A stretch of DNA of 64,000 nucleotides from Pseudomonadales bacterium (GCA_019090615.1 JAHRVQ010000015.1:1-64000), one strand, 5' to 3'; counted from the stretch's first letter, positions 42,864-52,152 are shown. Notes: generated from the sequence alone by a model not told the origin. A program made the numbers and translations.

Positions 42864-43422
42864 CCTGGTCCCCTGTTATGTAGCCAATGGCTCCGGGTGT
42901 CTCACTGATTTTTTGTTTCATTTCCTGCATGTTTTTTACTGCAATGGGTGGTTGGCCCTTGCCAGAAAATATCAGCCGGTCCCAGCTACGGCGCAAATGA
43001 AAAGGCAAAATACCGAGGGTATCGCGACAAAATTGCTGGTGCAGGGGGTCGTCATCCAATAACACATATACCGTTAATGGGCTGCCATCTGGCCAGGTAC
43101 GCATACGCATGCTATACATGGCTCGAACTGATCGTCGTAGTACTTCAGTTTGCCGATTATTGTCGTTGTGGGTAATAAGTACCTGTTGCACAGGTCCAGC
43201 TATTGTGTCGCTAGCATTTGCGGATGATATTGTGACATTGGTTAACAACAGGCATGAAAATGCAAGCAGGCCTAATAGCCTTGTCAATCTGCGGATTCTG
43301 GACAACTTAATCTGGCACCTAAAAACACCAGTTTGGTCAGATTGTCCATTTCGCTGTCCTCGATGTCGTTGCAAACATAGGCGTAGCAAGACACTAGGAA
43401 GCTGGAATAATTGCCTGATCAT
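42829..43422 (-). CDS. PstS-like periplasmic substrate-binding protein (short)
   Basis: A 197-aa protein whose first about 70 residues include a basic region and a hydrophobic stretch (LTRLLGLLAFSCLLLTNVTI then SSANAS), so the true start may be further in. The mature part resembles a lobe of phosphate-binding proteins: RAMYSMRMRTWPDGSPLTVYVLLDD, FHLRRSWDRLIFSGKG and PGAIGYITGDQVDASVTIL, the latter like the conserved GAIGY motif of PstS. Half the length of PstS, as in known signal-linked PstS-like proteins. First in the operon with a porin and a GGDEF-EAL protein. Confidence 0.8.
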   Translation of the reverse strand: MIRQLFQLPSVLLRLCLQRHRGQRNGQSDQTGVFRCQIKLSRIRRLTRLLGLLAFSCLLLTNVTISSANASDTIAGPVQQVLITHNDNNRQTEVLRRSVRAMYSMRMRTWPDGSPLTVYVLLDDDPLHQQFCRDTLGILPFHLRRSWDRLIFSGKGQPPIAVKNMQEMKQKISETPGAIGYITGDQVDASVTILKIL

Positions 43423-43442
43423 TTGTAAAGCATAGACACACT

Positions 43443-43496
43443 ATGTGCAGAATGTGCAGAATGTGCAGAATGTGCAGAATGTGCAGAATGTGCGGA
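43443..43496. repeat. 9-bp tandem repeat, six copies
   Basis: Five perfect copies of ATGTGCAGA and a sixth with one change, 21 bp upstream of the annotated start of the PstS-like gene. A multiple of 3, so it would be in-frame if ever translated. Such short tandem repeats are prone to copy-number change. Confidence 0.9.
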
Positions 43497-43592
43497 AAAT
43501 GTGTAAAAAGCATGGCGACCATGCGCGACACCATGCGCGATATAACAGGCGTGGACAGTTAAGGACCGGCAATTTTTTTGGTTTATGGGCCC

Positions 43593-44261
43593 TCAGGCAC
43601 CTTTAAAAGGTTTGCCATCGAAGGTTTCTAAGCTTACGAACTCACTCACTGGCTTACGTTTAAGTCGGGTGAGTTGGCGAACCGGTTTACCCAATGGTAC
43701 GACGGCGCTTACAGCGAAATGTTTCGGGATATTCAATAATTGCTGTATCTGTGGTTCGCAGCTAGCTGCGAGAGTGGTTATGGTACCGCCGAAACCTGCC
43801 TGACGGGCGGCTAACAAAACATTCCACACCAGCGGATAAATTGATGCGCCGCTAATAACACCAATGCGCTCAAGGTTCTGGTCCATGGATGCAACCACGG
43901 AGAGGTCAAGCACAAATACCAGCGCCACAGAGGCACCTTTAACAGTATCAATTAGCTGAGTTGGCGGGATGGTGGCGTCTATTTCCGCCTGGCTGAGCTT
44001 GCTGGGTGTAATGGTATTCCAGGGGTTTTCACCGGCTTTTTTTTGCGCGCTATATCGTTGTGCGGCGGCTTTGCCCAAACTTGCCAGTTGTTCTTTGGTG
44101 CTGGCATCACGGACGATAATGACCCGCGCTCCCTGGCGGTTGCCACCACTGGGGGCAAACCGCGCATTGTCGAGTATCTCGTACAGTAGTTCATCGCTAA
44201 GAGATGCATCAGTATATTCTCGCGCGGCGAAGGTGGTACGCATTGCCTGGTATAATTCCAT
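43593..44261 (-). CDS. Nitroreductase-family protein
   Basis: A 222-aa FMN-dependent nitroreductase-fold protein from ATG 44261 (MELYQAMRTTFAAREY); a longer TTG-initiated form has no ribosome site. The family's opening TTFAAREYTD then LYEILDNARFAPSGGNRQGARVIIV binds FMN, followed by AARQAGFGGTITTLAA (the second FMN contact) and FAVSAVVPLGKPVRQLTRLKR. It may act on nitro compounds, quinones or enones. Not obviously linked to its neighbours. Confidence 0.9.
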   Translation of the reverse strand: MELYQAMRTTFAAREYTDASLSDELLYEILDNARFAPSGGNRQGARVIIVRDASTKEQLASLGKAAAQRYSAQKKAGENPWNTITPSKLSQAEIDATIPPTQLIDTVKGASVALVFVLDLSVVASMDQNLERIGVISGASIYPLVWNVLLAARQAGFGGTITTLAASCEPQIQQLLNIPKHFAVSAVVPLGKPVRQLTRLKRKPVSEFVSLETFDGKPFKGA

Positions 44262-44579
44262 TTTTTGATCCGTCCGTTTAATACTTAAAGTTCGCGCCAA
44301 TGATGCGCTGAAGTGGGTTTATTTGCTGGCAATGTAGTTCAGAGTTTCAATGTATGACTGATTCACTGTTACTAGCAGCCGCAAATAATATCCTATCACT
44401 CCCTGATTCGATGCCAAAGAGCATTGAATCAGCGCGCATAAACCTGTAATTTTCGCCCTGTACGATTTCATCGATAAAGCGGCATAGTTTTGTCGATTAG
44501 CTGTCGCCAGAGTATAAGCGCTGGCAATTCAGCAGGTGAAAATAAAGTGGGTATATGTGGGTAAATAAAGGTAAATTTA
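44262..44579. other. Intergenic region with an imperfect palindrome
   Basis: 318 bp between divergent nitroreductase and acyl-CoA dehydrogenase genes. Carries CTGATTCGATGC (44403-44414) and GCATTGAATCAG (44421-44432), an 11-of-12 inverted repeat with a 6-nt centre, placed where a regulator of either gene would bind. No gene. Confidence 0.5.
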
Positions 44580-45785
44580 ATGGTAAATGCAACTGAGTTT
44601 CGAAGTGCGGTTAAAGGCTGGTTGGAGGAGAATTTTCCGCTAGCACTGAAAGGGCAGACGGCGATGTTGCTTGAACTGGCTTCGGTACAAAATAACCTTG
44701 AGGGTGATATTTTGCTCTGGCGGCAAAATCTGGCGCAAGCTGGCTACGGCGCGCCAACCTGGCCAAAGGCATACGGTGGTGCGGGTTTGACTCATCCTCA
44801 GGCCAAAATACTGGCTGAAGAGATGAAGCGTGTTGGAGCTTTTAACCTTATTCCCGCATTGGCCGGAATGGGCGTCACAATGGTGGGCCCAACTGTGCTT
44901 GAATACGGTACAGATGACCAGAAAGCGCGTCATTTACCTGGTATTGCATCAGGCACAATTCGCTGGTGTCTGGGGTTGTCGGAGCCGAGTGCTGGATCTG
45001 ATCTGGCGTCGTTGACCACTAAAGCGGTTGCTGATGGCGATAACTGGTTATTGAATGGACAAAAAACCTGGACCTCCGGTGCTGATATTTCGCAATGGTG
45101 TGGTGCCCTGGTGCGTACCGATAGTAGTGCCAAAAAACGTGATGGGATTAGCTTTTTGATGCTGCCAATGGATCAAGCGGAAATTAAAACTCGACCGATT
45201 AAGTTAATCGCGGGTGCTTCGCCGTTCTGTGAAACATTTTTTGATGACGCCAAAGCCAGTAAGGATGATTTGTTGGGTAAACCTAATGAAGGCTGGAGTG
45301 TGATTAAGCGCTTGTTGCAACATGAACGCCAAAGCCAGACCAGTGCCAGCCGTACCGGTAGTGCCAGGGAAGCTTTTCAGGATACTGCCAAGCGTTATGT
45401 GGGCGTTGATGCGCAGGGCCGCCTCGATGACGCAGACCTTAGGATTCGTTTAGCCAATCATTTAATGGATGCAACGGCGCATAGCTTAACTGTACGGCGG
45501 ATTCGGGAAGAAGCGCGTGGCAAGGTTGAAGTTTCAGCGGCAGCCTCAATCCTGAAAAATACCGCCACCCAGGTGGCGCAGATTAAGTCTGAATTAACTC
45601 TTGAATTGATGGGTTATCAGGGGCTTGGATGGCAGGGTGATTCTTTCAATGAAGAAGAGCTTGACAATGTTCGGAGCTGGTTGTCAGGCAAGGCCATGTC
45701 CATTTATGGCGGCTCCTATGAAGTACAGAAAAATATAATTTCGAAAAACATTCTAGGTCTGCCAGAAAATACTCAAAAGGGTTAG
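44580..45785 (+). CDS. Acyl-CoA dehydrogenase (paired, first)
   Basis: A 401-aa acyl-CoA dehydrogenase-like flavoprotein: an N-terminal VKGWLEENFPLALKGQ opening, GLSEPSAGSDLASLTTKAV (FAD motif), LNGQKTWTSGADISQW and a C-terminal SIYGGSYEVQKNIISKNILG. The usual catalytic EGT/EGA motif reads GGS here. The following gene encodes a second, shorter dehydrogenase-like subunit. In actinobacterial steroid degradation such adjacent pairs form heterotetramers in which only one chain carries the catalytic base. Such a pairing is inferred. Confidence 0.9.
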   Translation: MVNATEFRSAVKGWLEENFPLALKGQTAMLLELASVQNNLEGDILLWRQNLAQAGYGAPTWPKAYGGAGLTHPQAKILAEEMKRVGAFNLIPALAGMGVTMVGPTVLEYGTDDQKARHLPGIASGTIRWCLGLSEPSAGSDLASLTTKAVADGDNWLLNGQKTWTSGADISQWCGALVRTDSSAKKRDGISFLMLPMDQAEIKTRPIKLIAGASPFCETFFDDAKASKDDLLGKPNEGWSVIKRLLQHERQSQTSASRTGSAREAFQDTAKRYVGVDAQGRLDDADLRIRLANHLMDATAHSLTVRRIREEARGKVEVSAAASILKNTATQVAQIKSELTLELMGYQGLGWQGDSFNEEELDNVRSWLSGKAMSIYGGSYEVQKNIISKNILGLPENTQKG

Positions 45786-45954
45786 TAAAGCAGGTTCGTT
45801 GAAATAGCAATATTCGATTCATTCTGTTCGCAAAGCAGGGTTCGAAAAGTATCGAATAGAAAAGTACTGACTAGAAGTATTGCTCGAAACAGCATGAATT
45901 TTGAATTACCAGGCAGTGTCAGCCAATGCGGCTGACGCTACAACAGGAAAAATA

Positions 45955-47091
45955 ATGGCAGCATTAACAGAAGAACAAACAATGATCCGTGACCAGGCCA
46001 GGTCCTGGCTGACGGAACAATATCCGGTGCAGAAGTTTCGTGAAATGCGCGATAGTCAGGCAGAATTTGCTTTTACCCCCGACACCTGGGCCGGCATGGC
46101 TGAAATGGGTTGGCCGGGTATCCTGGTCCCAGAGCAATATGGCGGGCTTGGTCTCGGTTATCTAACCTTTGGTGTAGTACTCGAAGAAATAGGCCGGCAA
46201 CTAACCGCTTCACCATTATTTGCATCTGCATTTGTCGGCGCATCAGCGGTTATGCTGGCTGGCAATGATCAGCAGAAGCAGCAGTGGTTGCCAGCCATTG
46301 CCGACGGTAGCCAAATTGTTACCCTGGCATCTGATGAAGGGCCGCGGCATGTGCCGGCCGCAATATCGATGCAGGCGAGCCGCAATTCCGGAGGCTTTGA
46401 ACTGAATGGCAATAAAACCTTTGTACTAGAAGGTATGGCCGCCAGCGCATTGGTTGTGGCGGCAAGAACTGCCGGTGACGCGGGTGATCAGCAGGGTATT
46501 AGCCTTTTTATCCTGGCTGCGGACACTGATGGTATTAGCCGTCACGCGCTTGCAACAATGGATAGCCGTGGTTATGCAAATATATCGTTTGATAAGGTTA
46601 GTATTCCTGCTGATGCTTTATTGGGCGAACTGGATCAGGGTTATGCGTTGCTTGAAGCAATACTTGATCGCGCCAGTGCGGGTATTGCGGCTGAAATGAT
46701 CGGCACTGCTGCGCAGTCTTTTGATATGACTTTGGATTATTTGAAAAATCGTGAGCAGTTTGGTCAGGTGATTGGTTCTTTTCAGGCGTTAGGTCATCGC
46801 GCTGCGGATTTATATACGGATAAGGAGATGGCCCGTTCCTGTATGGAAGCTGCGTTGCAGGCGATCGATGATAATGGTGAGAATATTGCTGAGTTATGTT
46901 CATTGTCCAAATGCAAAACAGGCGACTTTTTACATTTTATGTCGAATCAGTTAATTCAGATTCATGGTGGTATTGGTATGACCGATGAATTTGATGCTGG
47001 GTTGTATCTAAAACGTGCGCGGGTGCTTGAATCCTGTTACGGCAACCAGGCCTATCATCGTGATCGATATGCGCGGTTATTGAATTTCTAA
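45955..47091 (+). CDS. Acyl-CoA dehydrogenase (paired, second)
   Basis: A 378-aa acyl-CoA dehydrogenase-like protein starting at ATG 45955 (AGGAAAAATA upstream). Contains EEIGRQLTASPLFASAFVGA, LDYLKNREQFGQVIGSFQALGHRAADLY and a terminal IHGGIGMTDEFDAGLYLKRARVLE. The FAD-binding stretch in the middle domain (LASDEGPRHVPAAI) is shorter and lacks the usual TEP-x-x-GS signature. This suits the partner subunit of a heteromeric dehydrogenase formed with the preceding gene. Substrates of such pairs are typically ring- or branched-chain acyl-CoAs. Confidence 0.9.
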   Translation: MAALTEEQTMIRDQARSWLTEQYPVQKFREMRDSQAEFAFTPDTWAGMAEMGWPGILVPEQYGGLGLGYLTFGVVLEEIGRQLTASPLFASAFVGASAVMLAGNDQQKQQWLPAIADGSQIVTLASDEGPRHVPAAISMQASRNSGGFELNGNKTFVLEGMAASALVVAARTAGDAGDQQGISLFILAADTDGISRHALATMDSRGYANISFDKVSIPADALLGELDQGYALLEAILDRASAGIAAEMIGTAAQSFDMTLDYLKNREQFGQVIGSFQALGHRAADLYTDKEMARSCMEAALQAIDDNGENIAELCSLSKCKTGDFLHFMSNQLIQIHGGIGMTDEFDAGLYLKRARVLESCYGNQAYHRDRYARLLNF

Positions 47092-47182
47092 GGGGGCTAT
47101 ATTTAGGCTTCACAGCCTACGATGTTTCGACTGGGTGCTTAACCTGAAATTTTATTAGGTGCCCAGAATGTGACGGCAGCAA

Positions 47183-47812
47183 ATGGATTTATTTAGAACC
47201 ACTGATTTATTTAGAGCTACAATCGCTCAGCCTGAAAACCTGCTGCCGCAGGATGGTATGGCAAAATACTATGGCGTTCTGATTCCAGTGGATGATGCAG
47301 ACGACTACTTTGCTAGTCTGATTTCACATATCCAATGGGAAAATGATAAAGCATTTATCTACGGTAAATCTATCGTCACAAAGCGCAAAGTGGCCTGGTA
47401 CGCGGACAGGCCTTTTGCCTATACCTACTCTAAAACCACTAAATATGCACTGCCCTGGACTGATGGCTTGTTGCAATTAAAAACGCTGGTCGAAGAAAAA
47501 CTAAATGAGACATTTAATTCATGCCTGCTTAACCTTTACCATAATGGTAGTGAAGCCATGGGGTGGCATAGTGATGATGAAAAAGATTTAACAAAAAATG
47601 GTTCAATTGCTTCTTTAAGCTTCGGTGCTGAGAGAAAATTTTGCTTTAAACATAAACAATTGAAGGAAACAGTTTCGCTGGTGCTTGAACACGGTAGCTT
47701 GCTGCTTATGGGCGGCATAACGCAAGACTTCTGGCAACATCAATTGCCAGCAACGAAAAAAATCCAGGCCCCAAGGGTTAATCTAACGTTCAGAAATATA
47801 CGCGTTGAATAA
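47183..47812 (+). CDS. AlkB-like 2OG-Fe(II) oxygenase
   Basis: A 209-aa DNA/RNA demethylase-like oxygenase. NLYHNGSEAMGWHSDDEKDL carries the HxD (H-S-D) motif, FWQHQLP the distal His and RVNLTFRNI the Arg for 2-oxoglutarate. The N-terminal part YYGVLIPVDDADDYFASL and KRKVAWYADRPFAYTYSK fits the AlkB nucleotide-recognition lid. Shorter and simpler than E. coli AlkB, closer to ALKBH2/3-type. It probably repairs alkylated bases. The AlkC-like gene is nearby (50006), separated by a BVMO gene. Confidence 0.88.
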   Translation: MDLFRTTDLFRATIAQPENLLPQDGMAKYYGVLIPVDDADDYFASLISHIQWENDKAFIYGKSIVTKRKVAWYADRPFAYTYSKTTKYALPWTDGLLQLKTLVEEKLNETFNSCLLNLYHNGSEAMGWHSDDEKDLTKNGSIASLSFGAERKFCFKHKQLKETVSLVLEHGSLLLMGGITQDFWQHQLPATKKIQAPRVNLTFRNIRVE

Positions 47813-47916
47813 TTAGCGGTTTGGATTGTAATTGGTTTGTAATGTAATTATCGTCGGCCGTGGCCTATCGATGGGGAAAACGAAAATATTCGACAAATAT
47901 ACGATTTTCTGTACCG

Positions 47917-47955
47917 TGATTAAACACCACATTGGCGTAATGCAGTGTTTAATCA
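47917..47955. other. 39-nt near-perfect palindrome
   Basis: TGATTAAACAC ... GTGTTTAATCA (11-bp perfect arms) with an inner CATT...AATG pair, between the convergent alkB-like and second BVMO genes. No T-run follows on either strand, so it may be a hairpin attenuating both messages. A related sequence (AAACGCCACATTGACGTAA) occurs near 33371. Confidence 0.6.
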
Positions 47956-47963
47956 GCGCGTCC

Positions 47964-49793
47964 TCAGGTTATTTCTAAACCTTTTAGACTACCTTCTTCG
48001 CGCCAGTCAGCAATAATCTGGAAAAATTTCTCCGGCCCACCGCCATATTGGCCATTCATAAATCCATTCCGATTGCCGGTTTCGCCTTCGTTACTATAAT
48101 AACCGGGGGTACACTTGGCAAAATGGCGCTCAACGGCTTCTGCTGTTTGCTCGATAACAGCTACCCAGGCATCCTCGGCCTGTTGGGTAGGTTCGATGGT
48201 TTTAGCGCCGATTTTGCGGCCATGTTTGATCACATAGGCGAGATGTTGGGCCTGTTCACCCAGCATATGGGTAAAGTTGGGAGAAACACCGGTCTGGATA
48301 TATCCAAGGAAAAAACAGTTAGGAAAGCCGCGGCTGGAGATGCCATGCAGGGTAGAAGGCCTGTCAGCCCACTTATCGCTTAAGGCGATGCCGTCTCGGC
48401 CAATGACATCATAACCGGCACGGGTTGTGTAGCTGCTGCCCAGCTCGAAACCGGTACCAAAAATCAAACAATCCAGTGGGTATTCCTTGCCGTTTACAAC
48501 CAGCCCTGCTGGCGTGATTTGTTCCACACCCTGGCCCTCGGTATCTACCAGGGACACACTATCAAGGTTATAAGTCTGTAAGTAGTCATCATGGAAACAG
48601 GGCCGTTTACAGAATTGCCAGTAGAAGGCTTTTAGCTGATCGGCAGTGGCTTCATCTTTGACTATATCAGAGACCCGGGCCCTGATTTCCTGCATCTTTT
48701 TTAGATCGGCTATTTCGAGTAGTTCCTTTTTCTCAGCGGCGGTGGTCTGCGGTTTTTCGCGGGCCATTTTTTCAGCTTCATTTGCTACGTCGGTCCAGCC
48801 GTCATCAACCTGGTTCTGGTTTGATTTAGCTTTTTTGGGCGGCCTGCCGCTCACTGTCATGCTAAAGTTTTTAACCCGTTCCTGATGCCAGCCTGGTTGA
48901 AGGTTCTCGGCCCACTCTGGATCTGTGGGGGCGTTATTTCTGATGTCCACAGAAGACGGTGTACGTTGAAATACGTAGAGTTCTTTAGCGTCTTTACCCA
49001 GATGCGGAATACATTGTACCGCCGTTGCGCCAGTACCAATGATCCCCACGCGTTTATCGGCAAGGTTAGTTAAATCACCCTCTGAGCTGCCGCCGGTATA
49101 GTTATAGTCCCAACGACTGGTATGGAAGGTATGCCCTTTAAAAGAATTGATGCCTGGGATACCAGGCAGTTTGGGTCGGGTCAGGCAGCCGTTGGCCATG
49201 ACCACATAGTGGGCTTTAATCTGGTCCTTGCGATCGGTCTGTATGGTCCACAGATTGGTCACCTCATCCCAGCGAAGTTCGGTTACTTCGGTTTGAAAAC
49301 AGGTGTCGCGATAGAGATCATATTTTTTAGCGATGGCGATACTATGATCAAGAATCTCGGGGGCATGGGAGTAGCGCTCTTTAGGGATATAATCCAGTTC
49401 TTCGAGTAATGGAAAGTATACAAAAGACTCCACATCACATTGCGCGCCGGGGTATCGGTTCCAGTACCAGGTGCCGCCAAAGTCACCGGCTTTTTCAATA
49501 AAGCGAATTTTTTCCACACCCGCTTTGCGTAGTTGCGCACCGGTGAGTAAGCCGCCAAAACCGCCACCAATAATAACAACCTCTACCTCGTCGTTGAGTG
49601 GTTCACGCTCAAACCCAGGTTCAACATAATGATCTTCCATAAAGCCGGAAAAGTCGCCGCTGGCATGCTGATACTGTCCAAAGCCATCTTCTCGAAGTCG
49701 CTTGTCGCGTTCTTGAATATACTGTTGTCGAACTTTATCAGGGTCAAAATCAAGGTTTGAAGTATCAATCGAGTATTTTTTAACTTCTGTCAT
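47964..49793 (-). CDS. Type I Baeyer-Villiger monooxygenase (second)
   Basis: A 609-aa FAD/NADPH enzyme from ATG 49793 (MTEVKKYS; TGGAG about 9 nt upstream); an in-frame extension of 89 codons overlaps the divergent alkC-like gene and is unlikely. Motifs: FAD GGGFGG (residues 76-81), BVMO fingerprint FKGHTFHTSRWD (218-229), NADPH IIGTGATAV (251-259). The roughly 70-residue N-terminal extension and shared FHTxRWDY centre place it beside the enzyme at 17569 in the large-substrate group. It is a paralogue rather than a duplicate (clear divergence), so the organism has two ketone-oxidising activities. Confidence 0.93.
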   Translation of the reverse strand: MTEVKKYSIDTSNLDFDPDKVRQQYIQERDKRLREDGFGQYQHASGDFSGFMEDHYVEPGFEREPLNDEVEVVIIGGGFGGLLTGAQLRKAGVEKIRFIEKAGDFGGTWYWNRYPGAQCDVESFVYFPLLEELDYIPKERYSHAPEILDHSIAIAKKYDLYRDTCFQTEVTELRWDEVTNLWTIQTDRKDQIKAHYVVMANGCLTRPKLPGIPGINSFKGHTFHTSRWDYNYTGGSSEGDLTNLADKRVGIIGTGATAVQCIPHLGKDAKELYVFQRTPSSVDIRNNAPTDPEWAENLQPGWHQERVKNFSMTVSGRPPKKAKSNQNQVDDGWTDVANEAEKMAREKPQTTAAEKKELLEIADLKKMQEIRARVSDIVKDEATADQLKAFYWQFCKRPCFHDDYLQTYNLDSVSLVDTEGQGVEQITPAGLVVNGKEYPLDCLIFGTGFELGSSYTTRAGYDVIGRDGIALSDKWADRPSTLHGISSRGFPNCFFLGYIQTGVSPNFTHMLGEQAQHLAYVIKHGRKIGAKTIEPTQQAEDAWVAVIEQTAEAVERHFAKCTPGYYSNEGETGNRNGFMNGQYGGGPEKFFQIIADWREEGSLKGLEIT

Positions 49794-50005
49794 CAAAAGC
49801 GCTCCAGGATTATGCTGCAAGGTTTTATGGGTGAATAAATAGGTTGTATTTTGGATCAGTGTATAGCGCGGTGGGTGGAGGGTAAACCTTCGGGCGTGAA
49901 TTGGTTGCAGAATGTGTGACCGAGGATATGTGCTGTTGCGATGCTGTAACTGGGTTAGAGGCGTTATACTCATGGTCCATTGTCCACAGATAACTAGAAC
50001 GTAGA

Positions 50006-51097
50006 ATGAGCGAAATATTAAAAGATCGATATGATCGACCTTATGTAGAACGATTAGCAAAAGCGATTGGCGTCCAGCAGCCGACTTTTCCGCAGGCGGG
50101 TTTTGTCACCAGCGTGTTAGATCAAAGCTGGTCGAATCGAGAACTTAAAGATCGCATGAAGCATATTCGCGGCTGTATACAGGCAGCGCTGGATTTGCCC
50201 TATGAACAAAGCCTGGCCATATTAAAACCAGCCAGCCAGGGATTTGGTGGTTTTGAGGGGATGTTATTCCCCGATTTTGTGGAGGCATATGGGTTAAATA
50301 ACTGGGACGCCTCGATGGTCGCGTTGGCGCATTTTACTCAGTCGTCTAGTGCTGAATTTGCGGTTCGGCCTTTTATTTTACAGGCACCTGAATTGATGAT
50401 GCAGCAGATGCTCGAGTGGTCTGAGCATAGCAGTGAGCATGTACGGCGTTTGGCAACCGAAGGCTGTCGGCCAAGGTTGCCCTGGGCGCAGGCATTACCG
50501 CTATTTAAACAGGATCCTGCGCTGATTATGCCGATTCTGGATAATTTGCATAATGATACCTCGCTCTATGTGCGTCGTTCGGTGGCGAATAATCTGAATG
50601 ATATTGCCAAAGATAACCCGGCTATAGTGATCGACTGGGTAAGCCGTTTTAAGGGCCAGAATAAGGAAACTGACTGGTTAATTCGACATGGTTGCCGCAC
50701 GCTACTTAAACAGGCCCATCCGGAGGCGCTCAAGCTGTTTGGTTTTGCCGCACCCGATCATATTGAAGTGGCACTTGTAGAGGTTCAAGGGTTACATTCG
50801 TCCGATGTGGTTAGTATCGGCGACAACCTGTATTTCTCAATCAAGCTAAGTTGCCCTGAATCGTTTGGACTGCTTAGGGTCGAATATGCCATTGACTATA
50901 TGAAAGCCAACGGTAAACAGGCGCGAAAGATATTTAAACTGGCAGAAGGTGATTGGCATCAGACAGAGAAAACCTTGCAGCGTAAACATAGTTTCAGGCA
51001 AATGAGCACCCGCAAACATTATCCCGGCCAACATAACCTTGCGATCATTATTAACGGCGAAGAAAAACTCCGCCACCCCTTTGAAGTTTTGACTTAA
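50006..51097 (+). CDS. AlkC/AlkD-like DNA alkylation repair protein
   Basis: A 363-aa protein: a HEAT-like repeat N-terminal three-quarters (LKDRYDRPYVERLAKAI, then LEWSEHSSEHVRRLATEGCRPRLPWAQALPLFKQDPALIMPILDNL) and a C-terminal immunoglobulin-like part (about residues 260-363; YFSIKLSCPESFGLLRVEYAIDYM). The EGCRPRLPWA motif and the C-terminal domain are typical of AlkC-type glycosylases that remove 3-methyladenine or 3-methylcytosine. Divergent from the BVMO gene with the shared upstream region. Confidence 0.9.
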   Translation: MSEILKDRYDRPYVERLAKAIGVQQPTFPQAGFVTSVLDQSWSNRELKDRMKHIRGCIQAALDLPYEQSLAILKPASQGFGGFEGMLFPDFVEAYGLNNWDASMVALAHFTQSSSAEFAVRPFILQAPELMMQQMLEWSEHSSEHVRRLATEGCRPRLPWAQALPLFKQDPALIMPILDNLHNDTSLYVRRSVANNLNDIAKDNPAIVIDWVSRFKGQNKETDWLIRHGCRTLLKQAHPEALKLFGFAAPDHIEVALVEVQGLHSSDVVSIGDNLYFSIKLSCPESFGLLRVEYAIDYMKANGKQARKIFKLAEGDWHQTEKTLQRKHSFRQMSTRKHYPGQHNLAIIINGEEKLRHPFEVLT

Positions 51098-51226
51098 GGC
51101 GGGTTTTTGTGCGGCACAAGGATGAGTCAAATAAATGCTATCCGTCGCTATCGGCAATGTCAGACAAAAACCTGTTAAGATCCTGTTGGATTAGCAATTT
51201 CGTTTTCTTGATAGAGGTTTTAAATA

Positions 51227-51889
51227 ATGATTGACCTGCATTTTTGGCCAACGCCTAACGGCTGGAAAATCACCCTGATGCTTGAAGAGTGTGGGCTGGA
51301 TTACGCAATAAAATATGTTGATCTGGGTGAACAAAAACAGTTTTTACCTGAGTTTTTGAAAATATCACCCAATGGCCGCATGCCAGCCATTGTTGATCAT
51401 GCTGGGCCAGCAGGAAAACCCATCAGTGTTTTTGAATCAGGTGCAATATTGCAGTATCTGGGCAATAAGTCCGGTAAGTTTTATCCGCAAGACCCCCATG
51501 CCCGGGTAGAAGTAGATCAGTGGTTATTCTGGCAGATGGCAGGGCTTGGACCAATGGCAGGGCAGGCAGTCCATTTTAAAAATTATAAAGCCGATAAAAT
51601 TGACTATGCCATCAAACGTTATATTGATGAAGTTATCCGCCTGTATCAGGTGATGGATGATCGTCTGGCGGACCGGGATTATCTGGCCGGTGAGTATTCC
51701 ATCGCAGATATGGCCTGTTGGCCCTGGATCCGTGGTTATAAGGCCTATGGTATTGAGCTGCGAGATTTTGCCAATTTGCGCCCCTGGTTTAAGCGGGTTG
51801 GCGGACGGGCAGCTGTTGAGCGGGCAGCAAATATTGGTAAGGATGATTTTCGCGAAAGCCAAAAGCGATCTCAGAATCGTATTAAGTAG
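51227..51889 (+). CDS. Glutathione S-transferase (YfcG/Ure2p-like)
   Basis: A 220-aa GST: LHFWPTPNGWKITLMLEECGLDY (the TPNGxK motif of the YfcG/nu-class), KISPNGRMPAIVDH (cis-Pro) and SVFESGAILQYLGNKSG (gamma-Glu binding E-S), then a helical C-terminal domain with WQMAGLGPMAGQAVHF and YLAGEYSIADMACWPWIRGY. Length is normal for the nu-class. These enzymes act as disulfide reductases or peroxidases. Separate from the GST at 20642. Confidence 0.91.
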   Translation: MIDLHFWPTPNGWKITLMLEECGLDYAIKYVDLGEQKQFLPEFLKISPNGRMPAIVDHAGPAGKPISVFESGAILQYLGNKSGKFYPQDPHARVEVDQWLFWQMAGLGPMAGQAVHFKNYKADKIDYAIKRYIDEVIRLYQVMDDRLADRDYLAGEYSIADMACWPWIRGYKAYGIELRDFANLRPWFKRVGGRAAVERAANIGKDDFRESQKRSQNRIK

Positions 51890-52152
51890 CGCGCTCTACC
51901 CAGGCTATGTAGTCATTTTTCTGATAGGCAGGACGTTCATTATAACTTTGTATTAAGCCCTGTTGTTCGAGCGCTACTCTAAAATATGCCGGCATTTGAT
52001 GTTGTTCACGTTTCAATGTACATACCTTTGGTTAGTGTAGCGTAGTGTCCTTATGATATTTGGTGGTGTCAAATGTATTCGCATGATGCTGAATCATCAC
52101 TGACTACGTTGCCCATGCTGACTCAAATCTGGAGGAGTTCAATCACAAAAAA

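Noticed and set aside
43443-43496. CRISPR array
   Set aside because: The 9-bp units are directly adjacent without spacers, so this is a simple tandem repeat; no cas gene in the window.
49794-50060. 89-codon N-terminal extension of the second BVMO
   Set aside because: It overlaps the divergent alkC-like gene, and the family motifs begin after ATG 49793, which has a ribosome site.
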